A stretch of DNA of 49,867 nucleotides from Oscillospiraceae bacterium. GTDB lineage: Bacteria > Bacillota > Clostridia > Oscillospirales > Ruminococcaceae. Below are positions 15,609-23,230 of this stretch, piece after piece; position 1 is the first letter of the stretch; every line of letters begins with the position of its first letter. A program made the translations under genes and the position numbers. The DNA is taken from positions 1 through 49,867 of the forward strand of contig JAAVYW010000062.1 in NCBI GenBank assembly GCA_022791315.1, read 5' to 3'. The notes below the pieces were generated by a model that was not told the origin of the DNA, did no database searches, and saw only the letters and a list, made by a program, of their open reading frames with translations.

Positions 15609-15864
15609 AGTGCTTCCTCCTCAAAGAGGAAAGTGCTTCCCTAGCATCATAGAGCCTGCCACCCTGGGCAAACTCTGCCTCCGCCTCTGAAATCGCAACA
15701 TCGGCAGCAGCAGTTTCCAACATTTCCTCATAGGTTTCCATGCTCATAATCACCAAATCACCATACCCATTCTTGGTAATGAACATCGGTTCCCGCTTGG
15801 CATGGCAGGCGTTAGAAATCTCCGTTGTGTTGCGTAAATCCGTAATCGGCCTAATCTGCGGCAT
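15601..15864 (-). CDS. Phd/RelB-type antitoxin
   Basis: The 87-residue protein starts MPQIRPITDLRNTTEISNAC, with the Phd/YefM-like segments EPMFITKNGYGDLVIMSMET and YEEMLETAAADVAISEAEAE. The N-terminal half binds operator DNA and the acidic C-terminal half would wrap the toxin. The ATG at 15864 follows AGGAGGCG. It precedes and overlaps the toxin gene, and its promoter carries an inverted repeat suited to autoregulation. Confidence 0.88.
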   Translation of the reverse strand: MPQIRPITDLRNTTEISNACHAKREPMFITKNGYGDLVIMSMETYEEMLETAAADVAISEAEAEFAQGGRLYDAREALSSLRRKHFG

Positions 15865-15876
15865 AAAATCGCCTCC

Positions 15877-15915
15877 TTTGTACATAATTATAGCATTATC
15901 CTGTACAAATCGCAA
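15877..15915 (-). promoter_or_regulatory. Promoter and operator of the toxin-antitoxin pair
   Basis: On the minus strand TTGCGA (15910-15915) and TATAAT (15887-15892) are 17 bases apart. TTTGTACA (15877-15884) and TGTACAAA (15902-15909) form an 8-bp inverted repeat that brackets the -10, a likely operator for the antitoxin complex. Confidence 0.75.
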
Positions 15916-15920
15916 CAGGT

Positions 15921-15969
15921 AATCCCGCTTCCGGATACGCTCCAAAACGGAGCCCCCAGAAGCGGGATT
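15921..15969. terminator. Hairpin at the end of repeat copy B
   Basis: AATCCCGCTTC (15921-15931) pairs with GAAGCGGGATT (15959-15969) around a nested GCTCC/GGAGC hairpin. T's follow on the plus strand. It is positioned relative to copy B as the 14814-14864 stem is to copy A. Confidence 0.5.
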
Positions 15970-15970
15970 T

Positions 15971-16607
15971 TTATGCTGGCCCCCAAAAACCACACCAACC
16001 CCCGCAGCCAGCCAAGGCGAACTAACATAGGGGCCGCACCGAGCCCGCTTCACCTGGCCTTGTCACTGCTAAAGGGGGAGAACGATGGCACCCGGAGCGT
16101 CCGCCGACACCCGAGTGACCCCTACCGACACTGCCAGGGGGTTCTTAGGGGGCGCAGCCCCCTATGGGCCTTTCGTTTCCTTGCGGCAAGGTAAGGAACC
16201 AGGCCAACGAAGGTTGGCCTTTGCCTGCTCGGTGCGGGAACCGACAAGCCTGGGCCGAGATGGAGCTTTGGCCTGTTTGCCTTTGGCAAAGGTGGCGAGT
16301 GAGTGGGATGTGATGGCGACAGAGGGGAGCTTAGGGGAGGGCGGCTTATGGGCTGGGTGCGAGCCTTAGTTGTTATTGATACGCCGCCCCTTAGAGAGGT
16401 ATTTCGCTCACTGCGGTGAGCGACCAAAGGCAAAGCCTTTGGAAAAGTCAAACCTATGGCTTGACTTTCAAGAATCGCCTTGCGATTCTTGCCAGACCAA
16501 CACAGTTGGTCTTCACCACCCTTTGAAAAGGTGTGGACAAGGCCAGCTGTGCTGGCCCGGAAACTTTAGTTTGCCTACGGCGTGATTGACCCCTCTCCCA
16601 TTTCCTC
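15971..16607 (-). repeat. Hairpin-array repeat, copy B (long)
   Basis: This copy carries a full series of back-to-back hairpins, among them GGGGGC-GCA-GCCCCC, AGGCCAAC/GTTGGCCT, TTTGCC-TTT-GGCAAA, GCTCAC/GTGAGC, CCAAAGGC-AAA-GCCTTTGG, AAGAATCGC-CTT-GCGATTCTT, AGACCAAC-ACA-GTTGGTCT and GGCCAGC-TGT-GCTGGCC. Its right end (16585-16607) lies inside the last codons of the penicillin-binding protein gene. No protein gene is seen inside it. Confidence 0.85.
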
Positions 16608-18218
16608 ATAGATATAGATATAATCGCAAATCTCCTGGAATACCGGCGCTGCCTGCAGCGCCCCCGAATCCCCGCCCTCAATAAACACCACAATGGCATA
16701 ACGGGGCGTATCAGCAGGATAATACCCGGCAAACCAGGCCTGGACAATCTCCTTGCCCTCCTCGTCATAGTGTCCAGTCTGGGCCGAGCCGGTCTTTCCC
16801 CCCGCGCCGCCGTGAAGAGGCATAGCCCCCTTGCCGCTGCCCTCCTCTACTACCCGCACCAGCATGGAGCGTAGGATTTCCGTCACCTCTTCCGAGAGTA
16901 CCTGGTCCTGGTCCGGCCTGTCAACCTCCTCCGCCAACGCTGTCCCCTCCTCGTTGGAATACCCCAGTAGCAGCGTGGGGCTCACACTCCTGCCCCCGTT
17001 GGCCACCGCGCACAACAGCTTCCCCACCTGTAAAGGCGTAGCCAGCAGCGTGCCCTGTCCAAAGCCCAGGTTAGCCAAATCCGCGTCAAACCGGATGTCA
17101 TAGGGCTTGGGATAGTTCCCCGCCGCCCCGAACATCCCCGGCGCAATCTCATCATATTGCCCAAACCCCAGCCGGTAGGCCGTCTCATAGAGTTTCACCG
17201 CCCCCAGTTCCAAGCTCAAAGCGATAAAATAGGGGTTGCAGGACTCCTCCATGGCCTCCCGCATATTCACTTCCCCGTGTCCCGCCAGGTTGTGGCAGCG
17301 GAAAATCTGCCCCTCCACGTCGATATACCCAGGGCACTCATAGCTCCACCCGGTGCTGTATCCATTTTCCAGCGCACAGGCCGCTGTGACAATTTTAAAA
17401 ATCGAGCCCAGGCTGTATCCCAGCGTACACCGGTTCAGCAGCGGGGAATCTGGCGCGTCCAGGCTGTCCTCCACCTTTTCCGGGTCAAAATCCGGCAGGC
17501 TCACCATGGCCTTGATGTCCCCGTTTTCCACGTCCATCACCAGCACGGCCCCCTTTTCCATATGCTTCTCCGCCGCATAATAGGCCGCCCGCTGCAAGGT
17601 GGCGTCAATCGCCAACACCACCCCTTGCTTATCCTCCTCCCCCTGTCTCACCACCCCATTCTCATTCTGCAACGGGGTGCCCACCGCGCTGGTGGGAAAC
17701 GAGACGCTCACCGTGGTCCCGTGCTCGGTCAGGAATTCATCACAGGCCTTCTCAATCCCGCTCACCCCTGACCCGGCATAGTCCACATACCCCACCACAT
17801 GGGGAAAGAGGAAGGGCGCAGTATACCGTTTTGCCACCGAAAACCCGCTCACCCCCTCCCCCTGGGGCGCGGGCTCGGCAGGCGACTCCATCACAAACGG
17901 CGCCCCCCCTGAGAGCTTTTCCAAAAGCGCCTCCCGCTCCTCCCTATCCATATCCTCCCGGAGCAGCACAGCTGCCGCCTCCCGCCCTGGCCGCACCGCC
18001 AGCATTGTCGTGCTACTCAGGTTGACAATGGGGGAAAACCGGCAATCGTAAATCATTCCCCTGCTCTGTGCCATTTCAATGGTCCGGGTCCCCTGTGCCG
18101 CGGCGCTCTGCCCAATCCCACTGTCCTGGGATAAGAAGAGCAGCCGCAGTACCAGCACTGCAAAACAGAATATCAGGCATCCGTAAATTACTACTACTCG
18201 CTTTGCCATTTTCTCCAT
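16575..18218 (-). CDS. Class B penicillin-binding protein (transpeptidase)
   Basis: The 547-residue protein has one N-terminal membrane helix (about 8-30), a dimerisation region and a transpeptidase domain. It has the three active-site motifs: SIFK (Ser272, Lys275), SCN (326-328) and KTG (475-477). It lacks PASTA repeats. It resembles PbpA/SpoVD-like elongation or sporulation PBPs that cross-link peptidoglycan outside the membrane. ATG 18218, with GAGG upstream, is preferred over ATG 18209. The last residues (EEMGEGSITP) are encoded by sequence that belongs to repeat copy B and is also found at the end of copy A, so the repeat supplies the C-terminus. It is monocistronic as far as visible. 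Confidence 0.92.
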   Translation of the reverse strand: MEKMAKRVVVIYGCLIFCFAVLVLRLLFLSQDSGIGQSAAAQGTRTIEMAQSRGMIYDCRFSPIVNLSSTTMLAVRPGREAAAVLLREDMDREEREALLEKLSGGAPFVMESPAEPAPQGEGVSGFSVAKRYTAPFLFPHVVGYVDYAGSGVSGIEKACDEFLTEHGTTVSVSFPTSAVGTPLQNENGVVRQGEEDKQGVVLAIDATLQRAAYYAAEKHMEKGAVLVMDVENGDIKAMVSLPDFDPEKVEDSLDAPDSPLLNRCTLGYSLGSIFKIVTAACALENGYSTGWSYECPGYIDVEGQIFRCHNLAGHGEVNMREAMEESCNPYFIALSLELGAVKLYETAYRLGFGQYDEIAPGMFGAAGNYPKPYDIRFDADLANLGFGQGTLLATPLQVGKLLCAVANGGRSVSPTLLLGYSNEEGTALAEEVDRPDQDQVLSEEVTEILRSMLVRVVEEGSGKGAMPLHGGAGGKTGSAQTGHYDEEGKEIVQAWFAGYYPADTPRYAIVVFIEGGDSGALQAAPVFQEICDYIYIYEEMGEGSITP

Positions 18219-18307
18219 CACCGCCTCTGTATTTTTTAAATGACGCCGCTCACTCCATGTTTTGGAGCCGGATGAGTCGCCCAATTTGGGGACTTTCCCA
18301 ACATAGG

Positions 18308-18935
18308 TCTATCGCGCCGTAGGCAAACTAAAGTTTCCGGGCCAGCGCAGCTGGCCTTATCCACACCTTTCCAAAGGGTGGTGAAGACCAACTACGTTGG
18401 TCTGGCAAGAATCGCCTTGCGATTCTTGCAAGTCAAGCCGCAGGCTTGACTTTGTCGAGGGGCAAAGCCCCCGTCGCTCACCACAGTGAGCGAAATGCTC
18501 TTATAAGGGGCGGCGTATCAATAACAGGCCCAGCCTACGCACCCAGCCCACAAGCCGCCCTCCACCCAGTTCCCCTTTGCTGGTAACACATCCCCCCCGC
18601 CGCCTTTGCCAACGGCAAACAGGCTCAAGCTCCATCTCAGCCCAAGCTCGTCGGTTCCCGCACCGAGCAGGCAAAGACCAACCTTCGTTGGCCTGGTTCC
18701 TTGCCTTGCCGCAAGGAACCGAAAGGCCCATAGGGGCTCTGCCCCTATGTACAATCTGTATAGGAGCAAAGCTCCTATACAGATTTGGCAATGTCAGCAG
18801 GGGTAGCTCGGGTGTCAGCGGACGCTCCGGTTGTTAGCGTTCTCCCACTTTTATCAGTGACAAGGCCAGGTGAAGCGAGCTCGGTGCGGCCCCGACGTTA
18901 GTTCGCCTTGGCGCAGTGCGGGGGCGGGGTGGTTC
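18308..18935 (+). repeat. Hairpin-array repeat, copy C (long, inverted relative to A and B)
   Basis: This copy begins ATCGCGCCGTAGGCAAACTA and carries the module order of copy B in the opposite orientation, with GGCCAGC-GCA-GCTGGCC, AGACCAAC-TAC-GTTGGTCT, AAGAATCGC/GCGATTCTT, AAGTCAAGCC-GCA-GGCTTGACTT, GCTCAC/GTGAGC, AGGCCAAC/GTTGG, GGTTCCTTGC/GCAAGGAACC, CATAGGGG/CCCCTATG and TGTATAGGAG/CTCCTATACA. The loops differ from copy B while the stems are kept. It fills most of the gene-free stretch 18219-19106. Confidence 0.85.
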
Positions 18936-19056
18936 TCATTCAGTTCCTCTATTATCCAAAACTCTTCCCGTGAGCATGTGGCAAAAGTCAGATAAATCCA
19001 CCTTCTCCCCTCATTTTGCCCGTTCTCTTCCCAAAATATGCCTGTGGCAAAAGGGC

Positions 19057-19092
19057 AAAAAAATTCCCTCCCAAGCTATCCTGGGAGGGAAT
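19057..19092 (-). terminator. Terminator of ddl
   Basis: On the minus strand ATTCCCTCCCA pairs with TGGGAGGGAAT (19063-19092) and is followed by a run of T's, 14 bases after the ddl stop. Confidence 0.85.
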
Positions 19093-19106
19093 CCTATGTA
19101 TCCCAA

Positions 19107-20138
19107 TCAGTCCCGCAGGGCCAGCGCGGCGATGCGTTCACACAGCTCTGTATACCCAATCCCCACAGCTGCCGCCTCCTGGGGCAGCAAGCTCATGGGG
19201 GTCATACCCGGCAGGGTGTTTGCCTCCAGGCACCAGAACACCCCTGCCTCATCCAAGATAAAATCCACCCGCCCATAGCTTTTCAGCCGCAGCAGGGAAA
19301 ACACCTTGGCCGCGTAGCTTTGTACCGCTTTCTCCTGCTCCCCCGTCAGCTCTGCCGGGCAGACCTCTTTCGTCAGGCCGCTCTGGTACTTGTTCTTGTA
19401 GTCGTAAAACCCTTGGAGGGGGATAATCTCAATGGGCGGCAGCACCTGCCCGTCCAGAACCCCCACCGAAAACTCCCTGCCCTGGATTTTTTTCTCCACC
19501 AGCAGCAGGTCCTCATATTGCTTTGCCAGTGCAAAGGCCTTTTCCAGCTCCTCCCGGTTTTCCGCTATAGAAACCCCGATACTGGAACCGCAGCTGCAGG
19601 GCTTCACCACACAAGGGTATCCCAGCTCCCGCTCCACCTGGTCGGCCCCTGCGCTGTCCGGTGCGCAGCACACCCAGGGGGCGGTGGGAACCCCCTCGCC
19701 CACAAAGAGCTTCTTGGAAATCCCCTTGTCCATGGCCAGCAAAGAGCCGATATACCCGCTCCCTGTGTACCGGATACCAAAGTTGTCAAAGGTGGCCTGA
19801 ATCTGCCCGTTTTCCCCCATAGCCCCATGGAGCGCCAGGAAGGTCACATCCGCCATGGCGCAGAGGGTGATGACGTTTTTCCCGATGAGCGCCTGCTGGT
19901 TGCCGTTTTCCCGCATTACCTGGGCCAAATCCGGCTCCCGGTCGGGGATGGCGTAGGCGTAGGGCTCCCCCTCCTCCCTGGTGCGGAACTTTGCCTTGTC
20001 AAAATCCGCGCCGGTATACACGTCCATCAGCAGCACCTCATGCCCCGCCTCCATCAGCGCGTTGGCAATCAGGCTCCCCGAGGAGAGGGACACATCCCGC
20101 TCCGGGCTGAGTCCCCCCGCCAAAACCACAATCTTCAT
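19107..20138 (-). CDS. ddl: D-alanine-D-alanine ligase
   Basis: The 343-residue ATP-grasp enzyme starts MKIVVLAGGLSPERDVSLSS. It has the ALHGAMGENGQIQATF, KPCSCGSSIGVS (phosphate loop), EIIPLQGFYDYKNKY and EANTLPGMTPMSLLPQEA segments of Ddl. It joins two D-alanines for peptidoglycan precursors in the cytoplasm. The Tyr in the YKNKY segment fits ordinary D-Ala-D-Ala rather than D-lactate ligases. The second ATG (20138) has the better spaced AGAGGTGG site. It precedes the penicillin-binding gene on the same strand but is separated by a terminator and repeat C. Confidence 0.95.
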   Translation of the reverse strand: MKIVVLAGGLSPERDVSLSSGSLIANALMEAGHEVLLMDVYTGADFDKAKFRTREEGEPYAYAIPDREPDLAQVMRENGNQQALIGKNVITLCAMADVTFLALHGAMGENGQIQATFDNFGIRYTGSGYIGSLLAMDKGISKKLFVGEGVPTAPWVCCAPDSAGADQVERELGYPCVVKPCSCGSSIGVSIAENREELEKAFALAKQYEDLLLVEKKIQGREFSVGVLDGQVLPPIEIIPLQGFYDYKNKYQSGLTKEVCPAELTGEQEKAVQSYAAKVFSLLRLKSYGRVDFILDEAGVFWCLEANTLPGMTPMSLLPQEAAAVGIGYTELCERIAALALRD

Positions 20139-20153
20139 TTCCATCCACCTCTC

Positions 20154-20230
20154 TTAAGTCTTCTCGATGAACCCGTTCCCGCCCTTCGGGCAACTGATGC
20201 AAATCCGCCCCTTCCCTAGAGGGAAGGCCC
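20154..20230 (-). pseudogene. Truncated tail duplication of the zinc-ribbon gene
   Basis: On the minus strand one frame reads GKGRICISCPKGGNGFIEKT and stops. It nearly repeats the last 20 codons of the gene at 20242-20646 (GKGRICISCPKCRNGFIKKT). The final zinc-ligand Cys has become Gly and no upstream part of the gene is present, so this is a dead fragment lying between the gene and ddl. Confidence 0.7.
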
Positions 20231-20241
20231 ACCACGCCTCC

Positions 20242-20646
20242 CTAGGTCTTCTTGATAAACCCGTTCCTGCATTTTGGGCAACTGATGCAAATCCGCCCCT
20301 TCCCTCTGGGGACCCTCACCAGCGTGCGGCAGGTGGGGCATTTGAAATAGCGGTGGGTCTTCCAGTCCCGCAGGCGGAAATACAGGGGGCGGAAAAACCT
20401 ACGCACCCTGTCCCAGAGCTGCAAGAACTTGGCGTTTTCCATCCTTCTCCTGCCGATATTCCGGGAGAAGGAGCGGTAAAGCCCATACCCCAGCGGCAGA
20501 TAGGACAAGAGCTGCACAGGAAAACTGCGGCACAGCATCCCCACCACTGAGAGCGCCAGCCCCAGCACAAAGAGCGCCATTGTCATCTGGTCGCTGCCAT
20601 ACCGCCCCGTCATCACTCTCCTGAGCCAATTCATCATCTTTACCAA
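20242..20646 (-). CDS. Membrane protein with C-terminal zinc ribbon
   Basis: This protein of about 134 residues has two membrane helices (about 23-38 and 44-58), a basic segment, and a C-terminal CPTC...CPKC zinc ribbon (about 103-128). Similar small proteins starting near MNWLRRVM are common in Clostridia without known function. The start is uncertain: TTG at 20646 has AAAGGGA at fair spacing, while ATG at 20637 or 20634 lacks a good site. It is followed by a duplicated fragment of its own 3' end. Confidence 0.65.
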   Translation of the reverse strand: MVKMMNWLRRVMTGRYGSDQMTMALFVLGLALSVVGMLCRSFPVQLLSYLPLGYGLYRSFSRNIGRRRMENAKFLQLWDRVRRFFRPLYFRLRDWKTHRYFKCPTCRTLVRVPRGKGRICISCPKCRNGFIKKT

Positions 20647-20689
20647 TCATTCCCTTTCTTCTCGCCGGGGACTCCGCGCCCCAGCTCAA

Positions 20690-20713
20690 AGGCGGGCTTC
20701 TTCCAGCCCGCCT
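20690..20713 (-). terminator. Hairpin after the alcohol dehydrogenase gene
   Basis: AGGCGGGC pairs with GCCCGCCT around an eight-base loop, with only TTT following on the minus strand. It is a weak terminator candidate. Confidence 0.45.
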
Positions 20714-20727
20714 CAGCGCTTCCAGCC

Positions 20728-21909
20728 CTACCGGTTCGCCGCCCGGTAAATGGCGTAGAGGTCTTCCTGGTTCAGCTCCTTAAAGTGCCCCACCAGCCGC
20801 GCGCCATAGTAGCTGCACCGCTCGGCCAGCTCCCGCAGCACTGCCTCTTCCTGGAGCCCAATCCCCAGCTCCGAAAAACAGGTGGGCATGTGGATGGCCT
20901 TGAAATAGTCCACTGTAGCCTGGATACCGGCCAGCGCGGCCTTTTCCTCATCTGCCTCCGAAATCCCCCAGACCTGCCGGGCATAGCGGACAAACCGCCC
21001 CGGATTCACCTGCCAGCAGTGCAGCGCCCAGGAACCCCACATGGTGGAGAGGCTGGCCCCGTGGGCCGCGTCAAACATGGCCGAGAGCTCATGTCCCAGC
21101 TGGTGCGGTGCAAAATCCGTCACCGCCCCCAGCCCGGTGAGCCCGTTGTGGGACACGCTGCCGCACCACATCAGCTCGCTCATGGCCTCATAGTCGGTCT
21201 TGTCCTCCACCGCTTTCCTGCCGTGGCGAATCACAGTGCGCAGCAATGCCTCCGCCGCCTCATCGGTGAAATCGTTGCCCACAGTATTGGTGAAATACCG
21301 GTCCAGCGTGTGCATCATAATATCCACAATCCCGCATCCCACCTGATAGTCCGGCAGGGTGTAGGTGAGCTCGGGATTCATCACCGCAAACCGGGGCCGG
21401 TTAAAGTCGGTGGAGAGCCCCCGCTTCTGCCCAATGGCGGTGTTGGTGAGCACGGCAGAATCACTGGTCTCGCTCCCCGCTGCCGAGATAGTGAGCACTA
21501 CCCCCACCGGCAGGCTCTTTGCCAGCGCCTGCTTTCCGCACCAGATATCCCATAACTTCACGCCGGGATTTGCCACGCCGTGGGCAATGGCCTTGGCCGT
21601 GTCAATCACACTGCCGCCCCCCACTGCCAGGATGAAATCCGCTCCAAAATCCGCGGCCTTCTCCACCCCTGCCTCGGCAAAATCCAAGTGCGGGTTGGGC
21701 TGCACGCCACCCAGCGTTTCAAAGGGGATCCCCTGCGCTTTGAGCTGCCCGGTGATTTTGTCCAGCAGCCCGCTCTTCACCACGCTGCCGCCCCCATACA
21801 CTACAAACACCCGGTTCCCACCAAACCGGCGGATTTCCTCCCCGGTCTTCTCCTCTGCGCCCTTGCCAAAAACCACTTCCGTGGGAGAATAGAATACAAA
21901 GCTCTGCAT
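20728..21909 (-). CDS. Iron-containing alcohol dehydrogenase (butanol dehydrogenase type)
   Basis: The 393-residue protein starts MQSFVFYSPTEVVFGKGAEE. It has the nucleotide-binding VYGGGSVVKSG and AVGGGSVIDTAKAIA segments and the metal-site region with GIVDIMMHTLDRYF and APHQLGHELSAMFDAAHG, where Asp and His residues bind Fe2+ or Zn2+. The family (BdhA/YqhD-like) reduces aldehydes to alcohols with NAD(P)H. The ATG at 21909 follows GGAGGAAC. It is a single gene. The exact substrate cannot be told from sequence. Confidence 0.92.
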   Translation of the reverse strand: MQSFVFYSPTEVVFGKGAEEKTGEEIRRFGGNRVFVVYGGGSVVKSGLLDKITGQLKAQGIPFETLGGVQPNPHLDFAEAGVEKAADFGADFILAVGGGSVIDTAKAIAHGVANPGVKLWDIWCGKQALAKSLPVGVVLTISAAGSETSDSAVLTNTAIGQKRGLSTDFNRPRFAVMNPELTYTLPDYQVGCGIVDIMMHTLDRYFTNTVGNDFTDEAAEALLRTVIRHGRKAVEDKTDYEAMSELMWCGSVSHNGLTGLGAVTDFAPHQLGHELSAMFDAAHGASLSTMWGSWALHCWQVNPGRFVRYARQVWGISEADEEKAALAGIQATVDYFKAIHMPTCFSELGIGLQEEAVLRELAERCSYYGARLVGHFKELNQEDLYAIYRAANR

Positions 21910-21950
21910 ATCTTGTTCCTCCTTCTTTCTGTACGTCCGCACATATTGTC

Positions 21951-21978
21951 CTCATTATAGCATAGCCCCTACAAAAAA
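21951..21978 (-). promoter_or_regulatory. Promoter candidate of the alcohol dehydrogenase gene
   Basis: On the minus strand TATAAT has a weak TTGTTT 16 bases upstream. The -10 is good and the -35 is poor. Confidence 0.5.
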
Positions 21979-22028
21979 CAACAACTTTTTGTAAACCTTT
22001 TGTATCTAGGTCCCCTTCCCACTCAGGC

Positions 22029-22156
22029 CTATCGCGCTATAATCAAACTAAAATTCCCGGGCCAGCGAAGCTGGTCTTCCCGAAATACCCTTTTCCTGGT
22101 CGACGTCCCATATCAACCAGGCCTCCGCGCCGCCTTTGCCCAAAGGCAAACAGGCC
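22029..22156 (+). repeat. Hairpin-array repeat, copy D (decayed, mostly end modules)
   Basis: ATCGCGCTATAATCAAACTA matches the left end of copy C with substitutions, followed by GCCAGC-GAA-GCTGG and a CCGCCTTTGCCCAAAGGCAAACAGG stretch corresponding to the TTTGCC hairpin module. The middle is missing. It ends at the peptidase gene stop codon. Confidence 0.65.
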
Positions 22157-22158
22157 CC

Positions 22159-23133
22159 CTATTCCCTCTCATAAGACCTGTGCCCCTCCAGCAGCTCCAC
22201 CAGATGGTACACATCCACCCAAATCTGATTTGTCCCATCTTTCTGGCTCTCGTCAAAGATAATCTGCAACCCAAAATGCAGGTGGGGCTTCGTCATCCCA
22301 TTCACGTTTTCCTTTACCGAATACCCCGTCATGCCCAGATAGCCAATCAGGTCCCCGGCCTCCACCTGGTCCCCCACCTCCAGCCCCTGGGCAAAGGGCT
22401 TATCCTTGCGCAGATGGGCGTAATAGTAATACCGCTTGCCGTCTAAGCTGCGGATGCCCACCCGCCAGCCGCCGTATTGGTTCCAGCCGCAGCTCTCCAC
22501 CAGGCCCCCTTCCACGGCCACAATGGGGGTGCCCACGCTGCCCAGCAGGTCGTTGCCCAGGTGAGGGCGGCTATAACCGTAGCCCCGGTGAGCCCCAAAG
22601 TCCTTGTAGTGGCTGTAGCCGTAGCCCCCGCCGATGGGGGAGTAGGCTTTCAGCCCATAGGTCTGCACCGTGACAGCCTCCCCTGTCTCCTCGTCCTTCT
22701 CCTCTGTCTCATAGGCCCCCAAGAGCCCTCCCAGCACTGCGCTATAGGCCTCCCGGTAGTAGTCAAAATAGCTGCTCCCCTCTGCCAGCTCCTCCATAGG
22801 CTCCCCCGCCTTTAAGCGCTCCACATAGGCGGTCAGGTCGGCCTTTTTATACCTGTCCCAGTGCCCGTAGTACCGGCAGGCCAGCAGGGAGAGCAGCTCC
22901 ACCCAGTCCACGGTGTACTCGTCCTGGTTCAGGTGGGAGTCAATATCCGCCTGCATGGCCGCTTTCAGCGCCGTCATGGGGATGTCAAAGCTCACCCACT
23001 TGATATAGTCACCCCCCGCCTCCTCCGCAAAGGCGTCCTGTATCTTAGGCTGGGCAAGCCGCAGCACCATCAGCCCCAGCAGCACCGCGCACAGGAAAAT
23101 CAGGGAGTCCAGAATCCGTCTCTTCGCCCACAT
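22159..23133 (-). CDS. M23 family metallopeptidase, membrane-anchored
   Basis: The 324-residue protein has one N-terminal membrane helix (about 8-28), an extracellular spacer and a LytM/M23 domain (about 180-315). Zinc and catalytic residues are present as RPHLGND (HxxxD), YYYYAHL and KPHLHFG (HxH), so it should be active, unlike degenerate SpoIIQ forms. It would cut peptide bridges in peptidoglycan. ATG 23133 lies seven bases after GGAGGAGGGG. A TTG two codons earlier is too close to that site. It is a single gene. Confidence 0.9.
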   Translation of the reverse strand: MWAKRRILDSLIFLCAVLLGLMVLRLAQPKIQDAFAEEAGGDYIKWVSFDIPMTALKAAMQADIDSHLNQDEYTVDWVELLSLLACRYYGHWDRYKKADLTAYVERLKAGEPMEELAEGSSYFDYYREAYSAVLGGLLGAYETEEKDEETGEAVTVQTYGLKAYSPIGGGYGYSHYKDFGAHRGYGYSRPHLGNDLLGSVGTPIVAVEGGLVESCGWNQYGGWRVGIRSLDGKRYYYYAHLRKDKPFAQGLEVGDQVEAGDLIGYLGMTGYSVKENVNGMTKPHLHFGLQIIFDESQKDGTNQIWVDVYHLVELLEGHRSYERE

Positions 23134-23190
23134 CGGCAATCCCCTCCTCCCTTTATCCTATGTGCCGTGGCGAAGGGCAAGAACCTGGAC

Positions 23191-23220
23191 AAAGGGCCCG
23201 CCGCAAAAACGGCAGGCCCT
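23191..23220 (-). terminator. Terminator of hydrolase copy 1
   Basis: AGGGCC-GCCG pairs with CGGC-GGCCCT around a five-base A-loop, with TTT following on the minus strand. It closely matches the terminator of hydrolase copy 2 at 25911-25942. Confidence 0.7.
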
Positions 23221-23230
23221 CTGGGCTTCG

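Noticed and set aside
15028-16369. Short ORFs reading through the repeats on both strands
   Set aside because: They recur in every repeat copy, are dictated by hairpin sequence, and lack start signals; likely sources of spurious hypothetical proteins.
14881-18935. CRISPR array
   Set aside because: Repeats are different palindromes in series, not identical repeats with unique spacers, and no cas gene is nearby.
14881-18935. Insertion sequence or integron
   Set aside because: No transposase or integrase gene, no target-site duplication visible, ends not simple inverted repeats.
19038-20219. 393-codon plus-strand ORF
   Set aside because: Antisense to ddl, which carries all Ddl motifs.
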